A stretch of DNA of 64,000 nucleotides, taken from positions 9,628,914 to 9,692,913 of the forward strand of contig OX438749.1 in NCBI GenBank assembly GCA_949316235.1, given 5' to 3'. A model generated the notes under the pieces. The model did no database searches. It was not told where the DNA came from and saw nothing but the letters and a program-made list of their open reading frames with translations. A program made the position numbers and the translations under genes. Of this stretch, positions 47,177-59,779 are shown piece by piece (position 1 is the stretch's first letter; each line of letters starts with the position of its first letter). This DNA comes from Oegoconia quadripuncta. Taxonomy: Eukaryota; Arthropoda; Insecta; Lepidoptera; Autostichidae.

Positions 47177-47392
47177 TACTAGCTCTCCGCCCGCGGCTAG
47201 GCCTGCGTGCATTAATTTTATCGCGGATGTTTAATTTATTTATCGCGGGAACTACTCACATTACATAGATATCCCATGTTTTAACATACTTTTTATCTCG
47301 ATTATGTGAGTAGTTCCCGCGGGATAAAGAAATTAAACATATCCGCGATAAAGCTATTCCACGCATACGAAGCCGCGGGCGAAAAGCTAGTA
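47177..47392. repeat. Palindrome of two Helitron-like ends
   Basis: Left arm 47177-47262 and right arm 47306-47392 are the terminal 85 bp of the CTAG-ending element in opposite orientations, with a spacer of about 43 bp. Both show CCGCGGGC, the GATAAA block and GAACTACTCAC. It can form a long cruciform or RNA hairpin. Confidence 0.7.
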
Positions 47393-47533
47393 ATACCTAA
47401 ATAGCTTTGATGGGAATATTTTTTTTGAATTCGCGATTATAAAGAAGTGGCCGTTTTTATCAATAATTAGAAATGCTCGAATTTTTGATTTATTGTGTAT
47501 TTAAAAAGAATCTTACTGTATCCAACGAGGGCG
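47392..47533 (+). repeat. Half copy of the foldback element at 40020
   Basis: TAATACCTAAATAGCTTTGA, GAATTCGCGATTATAAAGAA, TTTTGATTTATTGTGTATTT and CAACGAGGGCGCCA match 40130-40345 in order. It abuts the Helitron-end palindrome directly. Confidence 0.55.
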
Positions 47534-47689
47534 CCACTCCAGTGCACTGGACGGAATAAGCCCTCTTAAAGTAGCTAATTTAAGTTGTTGTTCTTTGTGT
47601 GGATAAATAAAATCTGGCCTGCAAAGGTTGCTTGGAAGAGATCGCTTTTAGTGATAAGGTCGCCAAATCGTACATTCTGTTCTTACCAC

Positions 47690-47795
47690 TTTTCTGAAAC
47701 TGTATTTTCTTTTCTGTTGTGCAATAAAGTGTATTTGTATTGTATTGCATTGCATTGCATTGCATTGTATTGTAAAATAAATATTATTATTAGTG
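47690..47795 (+). mobile_element. LINE 3' tail with ATTGC/ATTGT repeat
   Basis: TTTTCTGTTGTGCAATAAAG, TGTATTTGTATTG, then (CATTG)n. The same tail occurs at 56945-57000. 5'-truncated insertion. Confidence 0.5.
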
Positions 47796-48221
47796 CGCTT
47801 TTAGTGTAGGTTAACATTAGTGCGCTGATACTAACTGAGAAATGATCGTAGTGTATAAGCATTTCAAACTACAGCAAATATTAATTTCCACAGTCATATA
47901 TACTCGTATACAATGTGTTTCTAATTCCGATAGTTTAATTACCAATACGCTTCGATGTTCAAAGGTACGAGTAGCTGTTACTATGAGGAACTTGATTACT
48001 TACACTAGATAACTACCCATTGCCTAATAAAGCGAAAACTCATCTATTATACTATTAATATTAATTAACATGTAGATTGAATTATAATTTATATGTATTG
48101 GAATTAGAACAAGACATTTGTCAGGGTTTGCACATGCTGAAAGTTGTGATGGAGAATAGAAAAGGAATATGTATTATTTATTCACACACACATCACAGAT
48201 TTTTGTGCCGTGTTTTTTTTT

Positions 48222-48450
48222 AATCATGTGGCTCAATGTAGACGACAAAACGGAGGTGCGGGTTCTATTTCGGCACACCAACAACACGTTTTGTACTTAT
48301 ATGTTTTGGTATAATATCTAAGTCTGCCGCCAAGCATAAATTAAGATAGCATTGTTATTTCCCTATAGCTATATTTCCTTATACCTATTCCCCCAAATAA
48401 GTTTCATCCACCTTTTGCCTCATCTTCACTTAACGTCAATGTGTTTGAAG
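48222..48450 (+). mobile_element. tRNA-derived SINE, family 1, diverged
   Basis: GTGGCTCAATGTAGACGACA, GAGGTGCGGGTTCTATTTCG, CTAAGTCTGCCGCCAAGCAT and GCCTCATCTTCACTTAACGT follow the family 1 order with many changes. It sits directly beside a younger copy at 48462, giving a head-to-tail pair. Confidence 0.55.
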
Positions 48451-48461
48451 CGAAGCCTCTA

Positions 48462-48735
48462 ACCGCCTCCGTGGCTCAATGTAAACAATATTGGGTTTAC
48501 GATTCGGAGGTCGCGGGTTCGATCCCCAGCGGGGTACATGTTTATGTACTCGGTTTGGTTGGTGGTAGGGCATTTTAAATGTCCGCCTGGCTAGCTACCA
48601 CCATCTTATCTAAATCTGCCGCCAAGCCGCAATGTTAATAGCATTGTTGTGTTCCGGTTGTCAGAGATAAGATAGCCAGTCCCCCAAATGTGTTGGGGTT
48701 TCCGGGTCAGTACGCTTCCAACTTCGACCTAAAAA
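48462..48735 (+). mobile_element. tRNA-derived SINE, family 1, well preserved
   Basis: Best-kept copy: CCGCCTCCGTGGCTCAATGT (A-box region), GGTCGCGGGTTCGATCCCCA (B-box region), GCCTGGCTAGCTACCACCAT, TGTTGTGTTCCGGTTGTCAG and GGGGTTTCCGGGTCAGTACG, ending near CTTCGACCT with an A-rich tail. Confidence 0.75.
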
Positions 48736-49439
48736 AAAAGAAGCGCAAACCAGTTGAGCATAAAAAAAATCTAACCATTTTTGATTTGATCGATCGAAAT
48801 GGAATCTTTAGAACCTTTCCAATATCGAATGTACCTAAATTACGATGTAGAATCATTGTAAATACGAGTCCAGAAGATCTCCTAAAGATCTAATTAATCA
48901 CTGACCGTTCCACTAACGAGCTATAAAACAGGTCATTGGGGACCGTATAACCTAGAAATGCAGCGCTTCGTAGACATCTTGAGAGCTATTGGCTATGAAT
49001 AGATGGGGTCACTCAATCGATAGAAAAGAGATTTTCCGGTTCAATGCAAATGAAAAATTAATCATGTTTGCTCACACTCATATATCATGTCAATACCTTG
49101 GAAGGTATTAGAGGTGCCAAGCAATATAAATGTGTAGTGACGTTGAAGGTATAACATACAGAGGTATCAAAAATATGCCGGATGAGTATTTTACCGTAAG
49201 GAAAAAAATAGGGCATATTAGGTAAGTGAAATGGAAGGTATAGGTAGTTTTTTTTTTCAAAACCATCATCGGAGAAAGCGTTGTATCATTCGACGGTCGC
49301 GTTTGTAGCCTTATCCACATATTTATCTACATCATTAAATTAAATTAAAAAAAATTGGAGAAAATATGAGTTTCAAATAAATTTTGCAAGATAGGATCCG
49401 TAGAGGCTGGCTGGCGAATGTGACGATAATGGGTTTATA

Positions 49440-49625
49440 AGAAATATCAAATCAAATCAAAAAATGCTTTATTTTGTAGGTACACAGGGTACACTTAAAA
49501 TAGTGAGATTTTACATTTTTAAAGCTACTGCTTGTTCAAAAGGCAATTTTCCCCTGAGAAGAACAAGCAAGAAACTCGAGAGGTCGCTCTTTTAAAAAAA
49601 GGTTTTTATATTACAAAATTATTAT
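49440..49625 (-). mobile_element. LINE 3' end
   Basis: Reverse of the 37371-37512 tail: ATCAAATCAAATCAAAAAAT, GCTTTATTTTGTAGGTACAC and AGAACAAGCAAGAAACTCGA. 5'-truncated, no coding part. Confidence 0.6.
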
Positions 49626-49629
49626 TTTA

Positions 49630-51285
49630 TATTATAATATTTCATTATTAATTGTGAAATAGCCTGGTTATGCGAACGGGCTGGTTATATCCATGATTGT
49701 TTATCATCTAAATAATCTGATATTTTATAATAATAACTATATCAATAACCTATGCCAATAACTTCTATCCCACTTACTATTAAGGCAATTTTTTTCCATG
49801 CGTTAAAAATACTCATATTTTAATAATAAATATTTAAATTTAATTAAATATGCATTTGGATGTGACCTGTATAGTAAAAAAATAAAATATATCCTTGGAC
49901 GACACGGCGCCACCTACATCCACTTATGCAACTAAGCTTGTATAGGGCCTTTACCTATGAAATTGGAGTTTTTTTTCTCCGTTAATCATATGTACCAATT
50001 CCTGCGATTTTCAAAGATATATTTGGATATATCCAAATTTGTTTTTTATTTGGAAAATGGAATATTATTTTAAGGTTTCACGTGAAATATTTTTTAATTT
50101 CTGGGCTAAATCACATAATAAAAAAAATTTGAACAGAGCTCTTTTCATGCGCTTCCCATAATCATTTCTTATATTCGCTGAAACTTTTATGAAGCGGTTA
50201 CTTTTAAAAAATTACACTGCCTATACTTAACTTAATGTTATCCAATAATACACACAAAGTTTAGCTAAATTTGGATTTGCCGTTCCCAAAACAAAATCAA
50301 AAATGTTTGTATGGAGAAAACAGTCTTCATGAGATTCTTCATACAAAATTTTCATAGGTAAGGACCGAATTTTATGGATCTCAGATGGTTGATATACTAA
50401 AGAAATGAGAAATTGTATTGTAATTGTTTAATCTAAGCACTGAGATAAATAAATAGTAAGAGTCACAAACCTTTGTAAGAGTAAAAAACTAATAACCTAT
50501 TTATGTAAGTGAACTTAAGTCAAGGTAACATTCGCTGGTTCCCTTAAAGAATCTCGTGTGGCTTGTAGTTACATTATACCCAGGTACACCTCTTCGACGA
50601 AACACTACGTTAAAGGAAAGATTTTCTTTCGCGCCGCCGCCGTTCCTACGAAAATAGGCAATCCATCAAGGTAATCTTCTGAAAAAACATGAAACAGAAT
50701 TAGGTGCTGGTTTGTTGAAGTTAGGGCCTTTAAAAGAAAATGGCGTTCAGGGAACTTTAACTAGTGACTTATATCGACTGACCTTTACTTTTGCGGTGGT
50801 TGTATTTCGGCTAATAAATATAGAAGCAACTTCATTACTACGTTGAATGAGTGTAACATAATCTTCCTGGAGTCTAGACGTCTGTTTCTTCATGAAATGC
50901 TACTTCATAAAATAAATAAATAATCTCTACGACTTTGCGCCGCACTAATGCCACTCGACGTAGATATGCTTCAATTAGTTAAAACTCATTTTAGTGATAT
51001 AGATATATTTCTGTTAACTTCTTAATAAATTAAGACAGTTTATTAGATAAAAATAGCATTTAGAATGTATTCCTTGTGATTTAAGTTTTGTCATCTAACA
51101 GTATTTTAATAAAGATTATTATTATAAATTTAGGACGAGGCTATTGACACTGTTCGTAAATACATACTTACATACTTAAGTGACGTAACTCAGGAATTGG
51201 TTTCAGGACTTTCAGTGCACAAAAGTGATAAACAAAGTTATTCATGGATAACGTATGGTGGGTATTACATTTATTCGCTAAGTTA
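49630..51285. other. Intergenic, nothing recognised
   Basis: AT-rich, with no usable frame and no SINE or LINE signature. Confidence 0.45.
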
Positions 51286-51289
51286 TATA

Positions 51290-51500
51290 CAAGTTAATTG
51301 TCATCCTCATCCTATCAGCCACAGGACATCCACTACTAAACATAGGACTCCTCCTTAGAATTCCAATGACCGGTTGGAAGAGGCCTGCATCCAGCGATTT
51401 CCAGCGACCTTTATCAGGTCGTCTGTCCACCTTGTGAGTGGACGTCCTACGCTGCGCTTGCCGATGCGTGGTCTCCACTCGAGAACTTTAATGCCCACCG
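51290..51500 (-). pseudogene. RTE-type LINE 3' end
   Basis: The minus strand gives GGHQSSRVETTHRQAQRRTS, HKVDRRPDKGRWKSLDAGLF, and then TAGTGGATGTCCTGTGGCTG...GATGAGGATGA. The 66-codon frame is part of this remnant, not a host gene. Confidence 0.6.
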
Positions 51501-52190
51501 GCCATCAGTTCAACTATATACCGTAAATAGCTATAGTTATTTTCAATAGCGACTTTTTATAAGCCCTTATCTGGAGTTGTCCAAGCGCCATAGTATTATT
51601 TATAGTCAATAACACTATCGATTTAAATGCAAAATGAACCCCAATTTTCACCCAAAATTACGACTCCTGGGAGCGGAGTGGACCAACAAAGCGATACTTT
51701 TAAAGCTGAAAGAACAGTTATGAATATACGATAAATAATAACCATTTATCTGAGGCTGCAATCAACCGCTGTTATAACAGCAAAGTTATATTTATTACAA
51801 GACTCAAGTTATATTTATTTAAGTATGATCGTAGATAGGAAGCGAAACAGTATACCTCAACTAAATGATTACAATTTGTAACATTGTAACTATTTAAGTA
51901 TAAAAATGTTTGTATTGCCTACAATGTTTTTTCTTTTTAATCGCCTTCGAAAAAAGGAGGAGATTGTCTATTCGTCTTTATTTTTGTATTTTATGTATGT
52001 ACCGCGACATCTCCGCCATTTGGTAACCGATTTCAATAATTGTTCTTGTATTAAAAAGTGTATACTTAGGTACTCCAAGAGTGGGCCTGTAAAAATACGG
52101 TGTATATATGATGATGCACTTTGGAGATAGACAAAGGAACTTTTTCAAGGACTATTAATTGAAGTCGGTTATTTGGTCAATATTTAGAGT

Positions 52191-52538
52191 TCAATGATTT
52201 GACGGTCCACCAAACATGTGGGCAATATATGCTACTGTATAGAAGCACAAATTGTATACAAAACTTAAGATGTACAGTGTGCCAGGAACACGACGTCGTC
52301 GCAACTGTTTAGAATATTTGTTCACATTTCGAGGAAAGTTTACAGCCACTGTACAAACCTGAACTAAATATTGAATTTTGATAGATACATTTATTACACA
52401 GCTTGATAACTTATTCATCTTGTGATAGTTGTAGGCCAATTTGCTAGGGTAGGTTTCTGCCTCTATAAATGGCACGCCACTGGTTCCTACATAACATAAA
52501 TCTACAAAAGAATCAGTATTGCTATTTACAATCCACAT
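52191..52538 (-). other. Unclassified 115-codon open frame
   Basis: Open from MWIVNSNTDSFVDLCYVGTS to HMFGGPSNH, with a hydrophobic stretch GTLYILSFVYNLCFYTVAYI near the C-terminus and a basic KQLRRRR patch before it. No family is recognised. It is longer than most chance frames in this AT-rich DNA and overlaps no repeat I could identify, but there is no supporting promoter or splice evidence. Confidence 0.15.
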
Positions 52539-52789
52539 TACACCGAATTTCGTTGCCTGGATACCGCGAAAATCTTGTTTAGCAATTTGGCTTTCAAAAA
52601 AACAAAAGAATGTAGTCGTAAAAAATGTAAAGAGCGAATGCAGAGGAATAAAAACGATGAGGACAGTGTGGAGTTATGGTTGGATCGTGCGCACTTCCGG
52701 ATTCCGGCGGTAGGCGGCGCGGTTTGGTGGCGCGGTAAAGTCACAGCTTGTGAGCCGGCAATAGCCTAAGTATATTAATTAACTCCCCG

Positions 52790-53365
52790 CTGATGCATCA
52801 TTCAAAACACACCGACATAGCCCAGCGGATTATCTCAATATGAGCCTTAAAATGAACATGAACAAAACGAAAATTATGGCGAATTCAAATATCGTGCCCT
52901 CGTTGTAGGGCAACAGATCCGATTACATAGGTCCAACTTCGAGAATCCAACTCAGATGGACAGCATTCGGGAAAATACCTCACTTAATCAAAGTTATGAC
53001 AGTGACCAGTGATGACATTATGTCACTGAAACGTGGTCTCATAAGATAGCGCAAGATGACGCAATGAGCTATGGAGAGGGTGATGCTCTCAGTGATCGAA
53101 TCAGGAATGAACAAATTTGTAGTCGAATGAAAGCCGACAAAGCCCAACGGATTAGTAAGTTGGAGCGCCAAGGGGTAGGGTACATAGCTCGATGAACTGT
53201 TGACCGGTGGGGCATTAAAGTTGTCGAGTGGAGACCACGCACTGGCCAGCGCAGCATATGACATCCACTCACAAGGTGAACTTACAACTCGAAGTCGCGG
53301 GAAGTCGCTGGGTGCGGTCGCTCTTGAAATCGTCGGGTGTTGTGTGGCTGATATGATTATGATTC
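52790..53365 (+). pseudogene. RTE-type LINE ORF C-terminus and tail
   Basis: CATTCAAAACACACCGACAT, GCTATGGAGAGGGTGATGCT, AAAGTTGTCGAGTGGAGACC and CGCGGGAAGTCGCTGGGTGC correspond to the end of an RTE-type protein, with stops and frameshifts. The tail GTGTGGCTGATATGATTATG fits the family. Confidence 0.55.
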
Positions 53366-53649
53366 ATCATTATATTATGACCCTTCTTCTTAGCGAGTCG
53401 ATGGCAAAAACATCAAATTTGACCAGAATTTGGCCACACGTACAGCATTGTCATTGCATGACCCTTGACCCAAACGCATAACGCATCCTATTATGTACTG
53501 TTGACAGCGCGATGACCGTAACCCTACCAGAGTAACATGGCTGCGCGACGCTATCGGGACTGAGAACGTTTCGAGACCTGCTTATACTGGAAGTATTAGG
53601 GTCGTGATGTGGCCGCGTGTACCAAGAACCCTGTCGGACCCTCAAAGGC

Positions 53650-55005
53650 TTATACTTCTTAAGAAGGCATCTTTATTCTAGCTTCGCTATAATTTCCTTA
53701 AAACTTTTCAATATGGTGCATACAAAGCGACGCCATTAAAAATGTAACAAAATCCAATTTAGTAAAATATTTTCTATTTTTAAGAAGCGGTTCATCAATA
53801 GATGAGACCTATAAGTATGATTATGTCAAACTTGTGCCCTCATCCAAATAAATTATGAACAGTTTAACTGGTTCCCGCGGCTACCGTGTTCTTAATTTTA
53901 ACTAAAAAAAAAACATATATAGAAAATAGCACCGCCTGACGAATTGGCGGGCTTTAGTGAAAAATCTTCGAGTGTTCTGTTCTTTATTTTGATATTCAAA
54001 ATAAAGAACACAACTTTCGTTGTAGGTACTCGTGGTTGAAGGTAAAGCAGCTTATGAAACTCGCATTACCTACCTACATGTCGTGTCTGATAATAATTGC
54101 ACTCGATGCAATTATAAATCAATTCTGCTCGTTGCAACAATCTATTATTGTTCTATAAAAATAAAGTCACATTATTATTACATGGTGTTTATTATTGTAA
54201 AAATTAAATAAAGTCTAATTTCCTTACAATTACAATTATTGCTATTTTCAATTACTTTAGGTTCCTTTTAGGCTACGTTAAGTTCAGAGAAATTAAAGTG
54301 CGGTATACGTGAAAGCGAAATAATATGTGCATATAAAAACTTGACTTACTGTTTGTCTCTTTGAGTAGGCACTGAGAAATCATTGCGGGTTAGCCCGCGG
54401 CATGTAAATGAAGAAACGTATCGCGTTTACAGCACAGTTTAAAGACTGATGTAAGGATGCGTGTATAATTGCAGATTTTGAAGATATATACCTACCCATT
54501 AGAATTGTCTGAGTGAGGAGTAACATTTTATTTATATTTAGAATTATACCCGTTGGATAAAGCCGTATTTTATCAGTTAGAATTGTGAATAATATACAAG
54601 CCAAAATTCTGTAGGAAGGTTCCTAAAGGCGTAATTATTTCATTTCAGTACAATTGGTGTTAATATTAATAATTGAAAATCAAGTTAAACAAATTATCAT
54701 TAATAGCTTACGGGTTGACCATAAAAAGACTATTTAGAATAGAGTCAATTAATATTGTCAGTGTACAAATAAAAAACACTTTATTGCTTAATCGGTTCTA
54801 ATCTAAAAAAAATATATGCATTTGTCGTAACTATCTCAAAACAACTGTTAAACCCGTATCTAAAGTAGGTATTAGACATAATTCAAAAAAAAATCAAAGT
54901 TGCTTCACTTTAATACAAATTATAATACTAAAATATTAGCCATCAATCTATAATAACTAGAAAGAAATATATGAATACCATTTGTGATTCAACAAATCAA
55001 GGCAG
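53650..55005. other. Intergenic with a perfect hairpin
   Basis: Unidentified AT-rich sequence. At 53978-54010 a perfect 15-bp-arm inverted repeat (TGTTCTTTATTTTGA, spacer TAT) can form a hairpin. Confidence 0.5.
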
Positions 55006-55009
55006 GAAT

Positions 55010-55190
55010 TTTTTATGCACGAGTTTGTACTTGGCCTCAATGAAACCTAATGTTAAGTGAAGATAAGGCCGAAGGTGTACGTGTGCTCACCCGGAACCCC
55101 AATCTTCTTTTCGGGGACTTATCTTCACTATAACAACCGGAATACGACAATGCTTTAACACTGTAGCAGACTTAGATAAGAATAATAAAA
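55010..55190 (-). mobile_element. tRNA-derived SINE, family 1, truncated
   Basis: TTTGTACTTGGCCTCAATGA, TGTTAAGTGAAGATAAGGCC and CTTAGATAAGAATAATAAAA show the body of the element; the tRNA-like head is missing. Confidence 0.5.
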
Positions 55191-55492
55191 TGAATCCTAC
55201 AAATCGAAAAAGTAAATTTAACAAACACCTTAGACGTTTTTATATTCCAAATTCAATTTTAAGTAACGAAAAGAAAACGCCGCCTAAATCCAACTAGAGC
55301 ATATTAAAAACTTCGATCACGAAAAAACTAGATACCTACACAGCATTTTAATTAAATTCGTGTCCTACGCCTACCTAACTGTTACCAACGAGACCAAGCT
55401 GACAGCTGTCAGTCAGATACTACGCCAGAACTGGCAAAGCGATAAGGCATATTATTTTGCATGCGGGAAACAAGTGACACTATATCTATAAT

Positions 55493-55695
55493 TGACGACC
55501 GATTGGTGTAGTGGATAGTGACCCTGTCAGTGAAACCAACGGTTGCGGGTTCGAATGTAAATGTTTGTGTGATGAATACCAACATTTATTCCCGAGTCAT
55601 TTATATAAATATTTATGTATGTTTATCCATTATCTGGTATCCATAGTACAAGCTTTGTTTAGTTTGGGACTAGATGTTTGGTGTAAGCGTCGGCA
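55493..55695 (+). mobile_element. tRNA-derived SINE, family 2
   Basis: GACGACCGATTGGTGTAGTG, ACCAACGGTTGCGGGTTCGA, then a small deletion after the B box, ATTATCTGGTATCCATAGTA and GTTTAGTTTGGGACTAGATG; AT-rich tail. The open frame across it is not a gene. Confidence 0.7.
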
Positions 55696-55699
55696 ATAA

Positions 55700-58415
55700 T
55701 TATATTATTTATTTATTATATTTATATTAATAAAAACTTATTAAACTTATATTAATTAAACTTAATTAACTTATATTATCCAAATGAATAACCAACTGTG
55801 TCTAAAGCTAAATATATTCGAAATGATTTAACCGTTTTCCATCAATAATTGCAGAACCATCTCACAAACACCACCATTAAGGTAAGTTCTTAATTTACAA
55901 ACAAAATAATATTATTTGCTAATATAACAAATGAAACTACTTATATACATATATATATAGAAAAAGAGAAGACTTCAAAACACGTATTTATCCCTGAAAT
56001 CTAAGCAAGGTAGAAAACGTGTTCAAGATAAGCTTTAAAAAAAAATTAAATCAGCTCTACAATACCACAGACGCAGACGCACATACACGCTTCAAAGTTA
56101 TACCACCCTTCTTTTACGCCAAGGATTAATAAAAGCCATGTTTCGTGCGTTTAAATCCCATGAACCCATACCAAGCCGAATTCGAATTTAGTAGCTGTGA
56201 ATAGATGTATCTATTTTTCTGTGATAGAGAAGATTAATGACAAATAGAAGTGTTGACTCAGCTGATAGAATTTAACATAATTTGTCAGTCTATTCAAATC
56301 TATATTTACAGGAAACTTCAAAAGCGTTTCAATCTAGATTTCAATTGGATACTCGGCTTTACTTCGTCTGTAATCGTGGCGCGTGCTCCCTCACTCGAAG
56401 ATTTCTGCATTAGCATTGTACACCTGAGCTTTATTATTCAGTCCTTATATCACAATGGGGATCACTCTCCCGTAACGCTGATGTTTCCCTGTAATGTTTG
56501 CTCCTAAATCTGAACGTGGATCAGTGACGATGTTTTCAAGGGAATTTTTCTTATATTTTCATCTTTTATACGGTAACTTTACGTGTGTACCGGAGCGAAC
56601 GTTGTTCATACAAACAATTCTTGTTTGGCTTTGTTATTTTGTGTTTACGGCTTTTAAGTTTAAGCTTAGTACCTACACAGTTCGTAAGTCAAGTATAATA
56701 GGAGCATATGAGAATGAACAAAATATTAACTAAATATTGCATGTTGATAGAGATACGACACGTAATAGTTAAGTACTCGAGTATTTATCAGTCACTGCAT
56801 GGTAACAATACCTGTTATATCTTTATTGAGAAATCAGTGGTTATAAGTAGGTACCTACTGTTGTGTTCGTAATAATATATCTAAAAATTGAAAATTCGGA
56901 AAAGCTCTGAGAGGCTCTCAGAAAGAAAACGTTATCCAGATAAATATACTTTATTTTCTTATCTGTTGTGCAATAAAGTGTATTTGTATTGTATTGTATA
57001 CCAAATATGTTAAAAGGAAATGGCCAAACGGATTTCATCAAACATGTTTCACATCGTTATCATATAAGCCACAGCACGTCCACTGCTAAAGATAGGCCTC
57101 CTCCACAGATTTCCAAAGCGACCTATATCCAAAGACTTCCATCTTCATCAGGTCTTGTGAGTTGACTCATGGGTAACAACCATCTCGGAAGTACCAATTT
57201 TCGAAAGTATAAAATCATATTCAAATTGGTCCAGCCACATACATACACACATAAACACAAACACACAGACAGACATACCAAATAAATACCACCCCTCTTT
57301 CCGTCGAGGGTTAAAAACGTGAAAACGATTGTGAAAAAGAGAAACGAGGCACAACAAAAATAATCGCTCGTTTCTGCATTCGGCCATGGGTAATTCCGTG
57401 TCAAACGTTGGTTTTGGTGCTCAAAGCAAAGCGCAATTTTGCTCTTGCGGTCAGCGTCGGCCCATACTACGGGTACAATTTAGCTTCAAATTCGACAAAG
57501 CACCCTCGTCGGCAGGACCGCGATTTACCAAAGCCTATTTACAATTTCGGATTCGAGTTAATTCAAATTGTAGGCTTTCGAGTGCTGAAGCTTAACTAAT
57601 TTAAGGTTCAAACGTATTCCAATATGGACGCATATGGTGCTGTCAATATATTTTCAGTCTATAGGAAATGATTTATTTACTCATCTACATAATGGTTACA
57701 AATATAAGTACCTAGTTTAAAGTTTCGAGACAGTAGTCTAATAGGATAAAGGTGTTCAAAGGACAAAAAATAGTTTGTGTATAATATCCGAAATGTAATC
57801 CGATCTGCGGATATGTCCGCAATTAACCTTTTATACTTAGTATAACCATATTAGGTACCTACTTCACACATAATTAATTATTGCAAACAATTTTCTCAAA
57901 GGTTTTGACACTTTTGTGATTGGAATGATCATTGGGAATGACCATCGTCTGTCTGTACGTCACAACTATATAGTTTACTCCGAGACTATTAGAGCAATAC
58001 CTTTGGCAAAGTTGGGATTAATAACATCCGCAAAGTTATAAAATAAAATATATAAAATAATTTTTTAGACCTGTATCTCTATGACACCATGGCGGGGCCA
58101 CCGGTCATGAAACCTTGGGGTCCTGAACTACACAAACGAGAAAAACCACCAGAGCAAAGCACCAGAATCGTCACGGTCCACGGAAATTAACACTGCCCCT
58201 TCAATACGTACGACAGAAAAGTCGTAATTGGAAGCTAATAAAGGAGACGCTACAAAAATAGGTACATTTGTTTGTGCCATCAGCAGGTTCCAGTTTCATA
58301 AAACGATAGATAAAACCTACAACCAACAACTAGGTTTACTTAGAATAAATTTCCCGACACCTACTTTTACTGGTCTTGTATAACACATACTAAATCTATA
58401 GCCTGTTCTATGCAT
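55700..58415. other. Intergenic with small repeat tails
   Basis: Contains a LINE tail (56945-57000) and an RTE-type tail in reverse (57050-57180). Several short frames (56250-56733, 57386-57599) overlap on different strands or frames and show no domain. Confidence 0.4.
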
Positions 58416-58419
58416 ACAA

Positions 58420-58565
58420 ATCTAATCGATTTATAATGTACTACGTGTAATCAAAATCGGTTCAGCAAAAAAATTTGCTTATTGTCTACCGACCAAATGT
58501 CATTCAAATCAGTCCAGCTGTTTAGGCGTGAAGAGGTCAAACTTTCGCATAATATTAGTTGGGAT
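58420..58565 (-). mobile_element. Helitron-like element remnant
   Basis: Carries AATCAAAATCGGTTCAGC and CAGCTGTTTAGGCGTGAAGA, matching the reverse of the 14501 subfamily. Only the internal part is readable. Confidence 0.35.
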
Positions 58566-59174
58566 TATTCAGAAACTAAATAATTCTCACTTACCTACGC
58601 TATTAAGAGGCCGCAAATTGTTTTGTATCTCATTGAAATATTTTGACTTTGATGTTAATTGCAATTAATCAATTACATTGTAGGTACTATAATTTAATTT
58701 GACGCCGGCGAACTTAATAGCTAGCTAGCTATTCCATAAAATTCGGAGTTTTAACTCACAATAAATAATTCCTTTAGTAAAGCGGCTTCGGAACTTTATT
58801 CTACAAAGTTAAATTACTCAAGTTTCCAATAATAAAATAACTTTAATCTTATTCTACAGACAGACAGATGTTATAGATTTTTCATTAGGGTTAGTAGAAG
58901 GCAACTAGTCTATACCACTTTGGTCTAATACCTAATTATACATATTATATTTGGTCAGTTGATGAAATGATGAAATAGTAATGTTAGGTAAATACAAAAC
59001 AAATTTCTTTGAGAGAGACTGGAGTCTGAAATACCTAGGTTAGAAACCTGTGCTACAGATCTCCAGGCTTTCACTCCCTTAATATTAGACATTACAACAA
59101 GAGCACTGAGAATACATTATCTAAGTAATGCAGTATGCTGCTTAAAGTATATTTGTTGAGGCATGTGGATAGTG

Positions 59175-59310
59175 GACTAAGGCAAGTGTGTGTCTGTGGG
59201 GAGGGGTGTGTGATGTACGTGTGTGTGTGGGAGGGGGGGGGGGGTGATGTGTGTGTGTGTGGGGGGGGGGGGTGTATGTAGGTTTATGTGTGCTACCTAG
59301 GGGTAGGGGT
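59175..59310 (+). repeat. G-rich (GT)n and poly-G tract
   Basis: Alternating GTGTGTGT stretches and three long G runs (about 12-14 G each at 59227-59243 and 59260-59272). Possible G-quadruplex; length may be unreliable in assemblies. Confidence 0.7.
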
Positions 59311-59779
59311 AAGGGTCTACGGCAAATACTTAGAGCCCCCTAAAAAATTACTTACTCCACTTTTCATAGACATTTCACATTATACAGCTCCACTTCATAG
59401 GTTACAAATTTTATCAGCAGCGCTGAAGAGTTCGTCGAACTGCTGATACTGTCACATCATCGGATTGACCAATTTATAGATTTGCTGCTTGTCGGCCATT
59501 TATTATTTTTATCAGACCGTTATGTGGTCCGCAGAACTGAATAGTACAGTCGGGGTCATAGTTATTCATACAGCTGTTCTATATGATTAATGGTCGCATA
59601 ATGCCTAACATCATCAACAGCCTTATACGTTTCCACTGTTGGGGGTCACTCACTGGGAGAGGATATGGGCCATAATCCACTACGCGGGCCTAGTGGGGAT
59701 TGGTGGATTTGTTTGTGTACAGTGACAGTATTTTAAGCCGCTTCTGTGGGCCATCGACTTGGCTTAACGACTGCATTTA

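Noticed and set aside
55493..55570. Possible tRNA gene with GGTTGCGGGTTCGA
   Set aside because: The same text heads family 2 SINEs at 5443 and 16165 and the cloverleaf is not complete.
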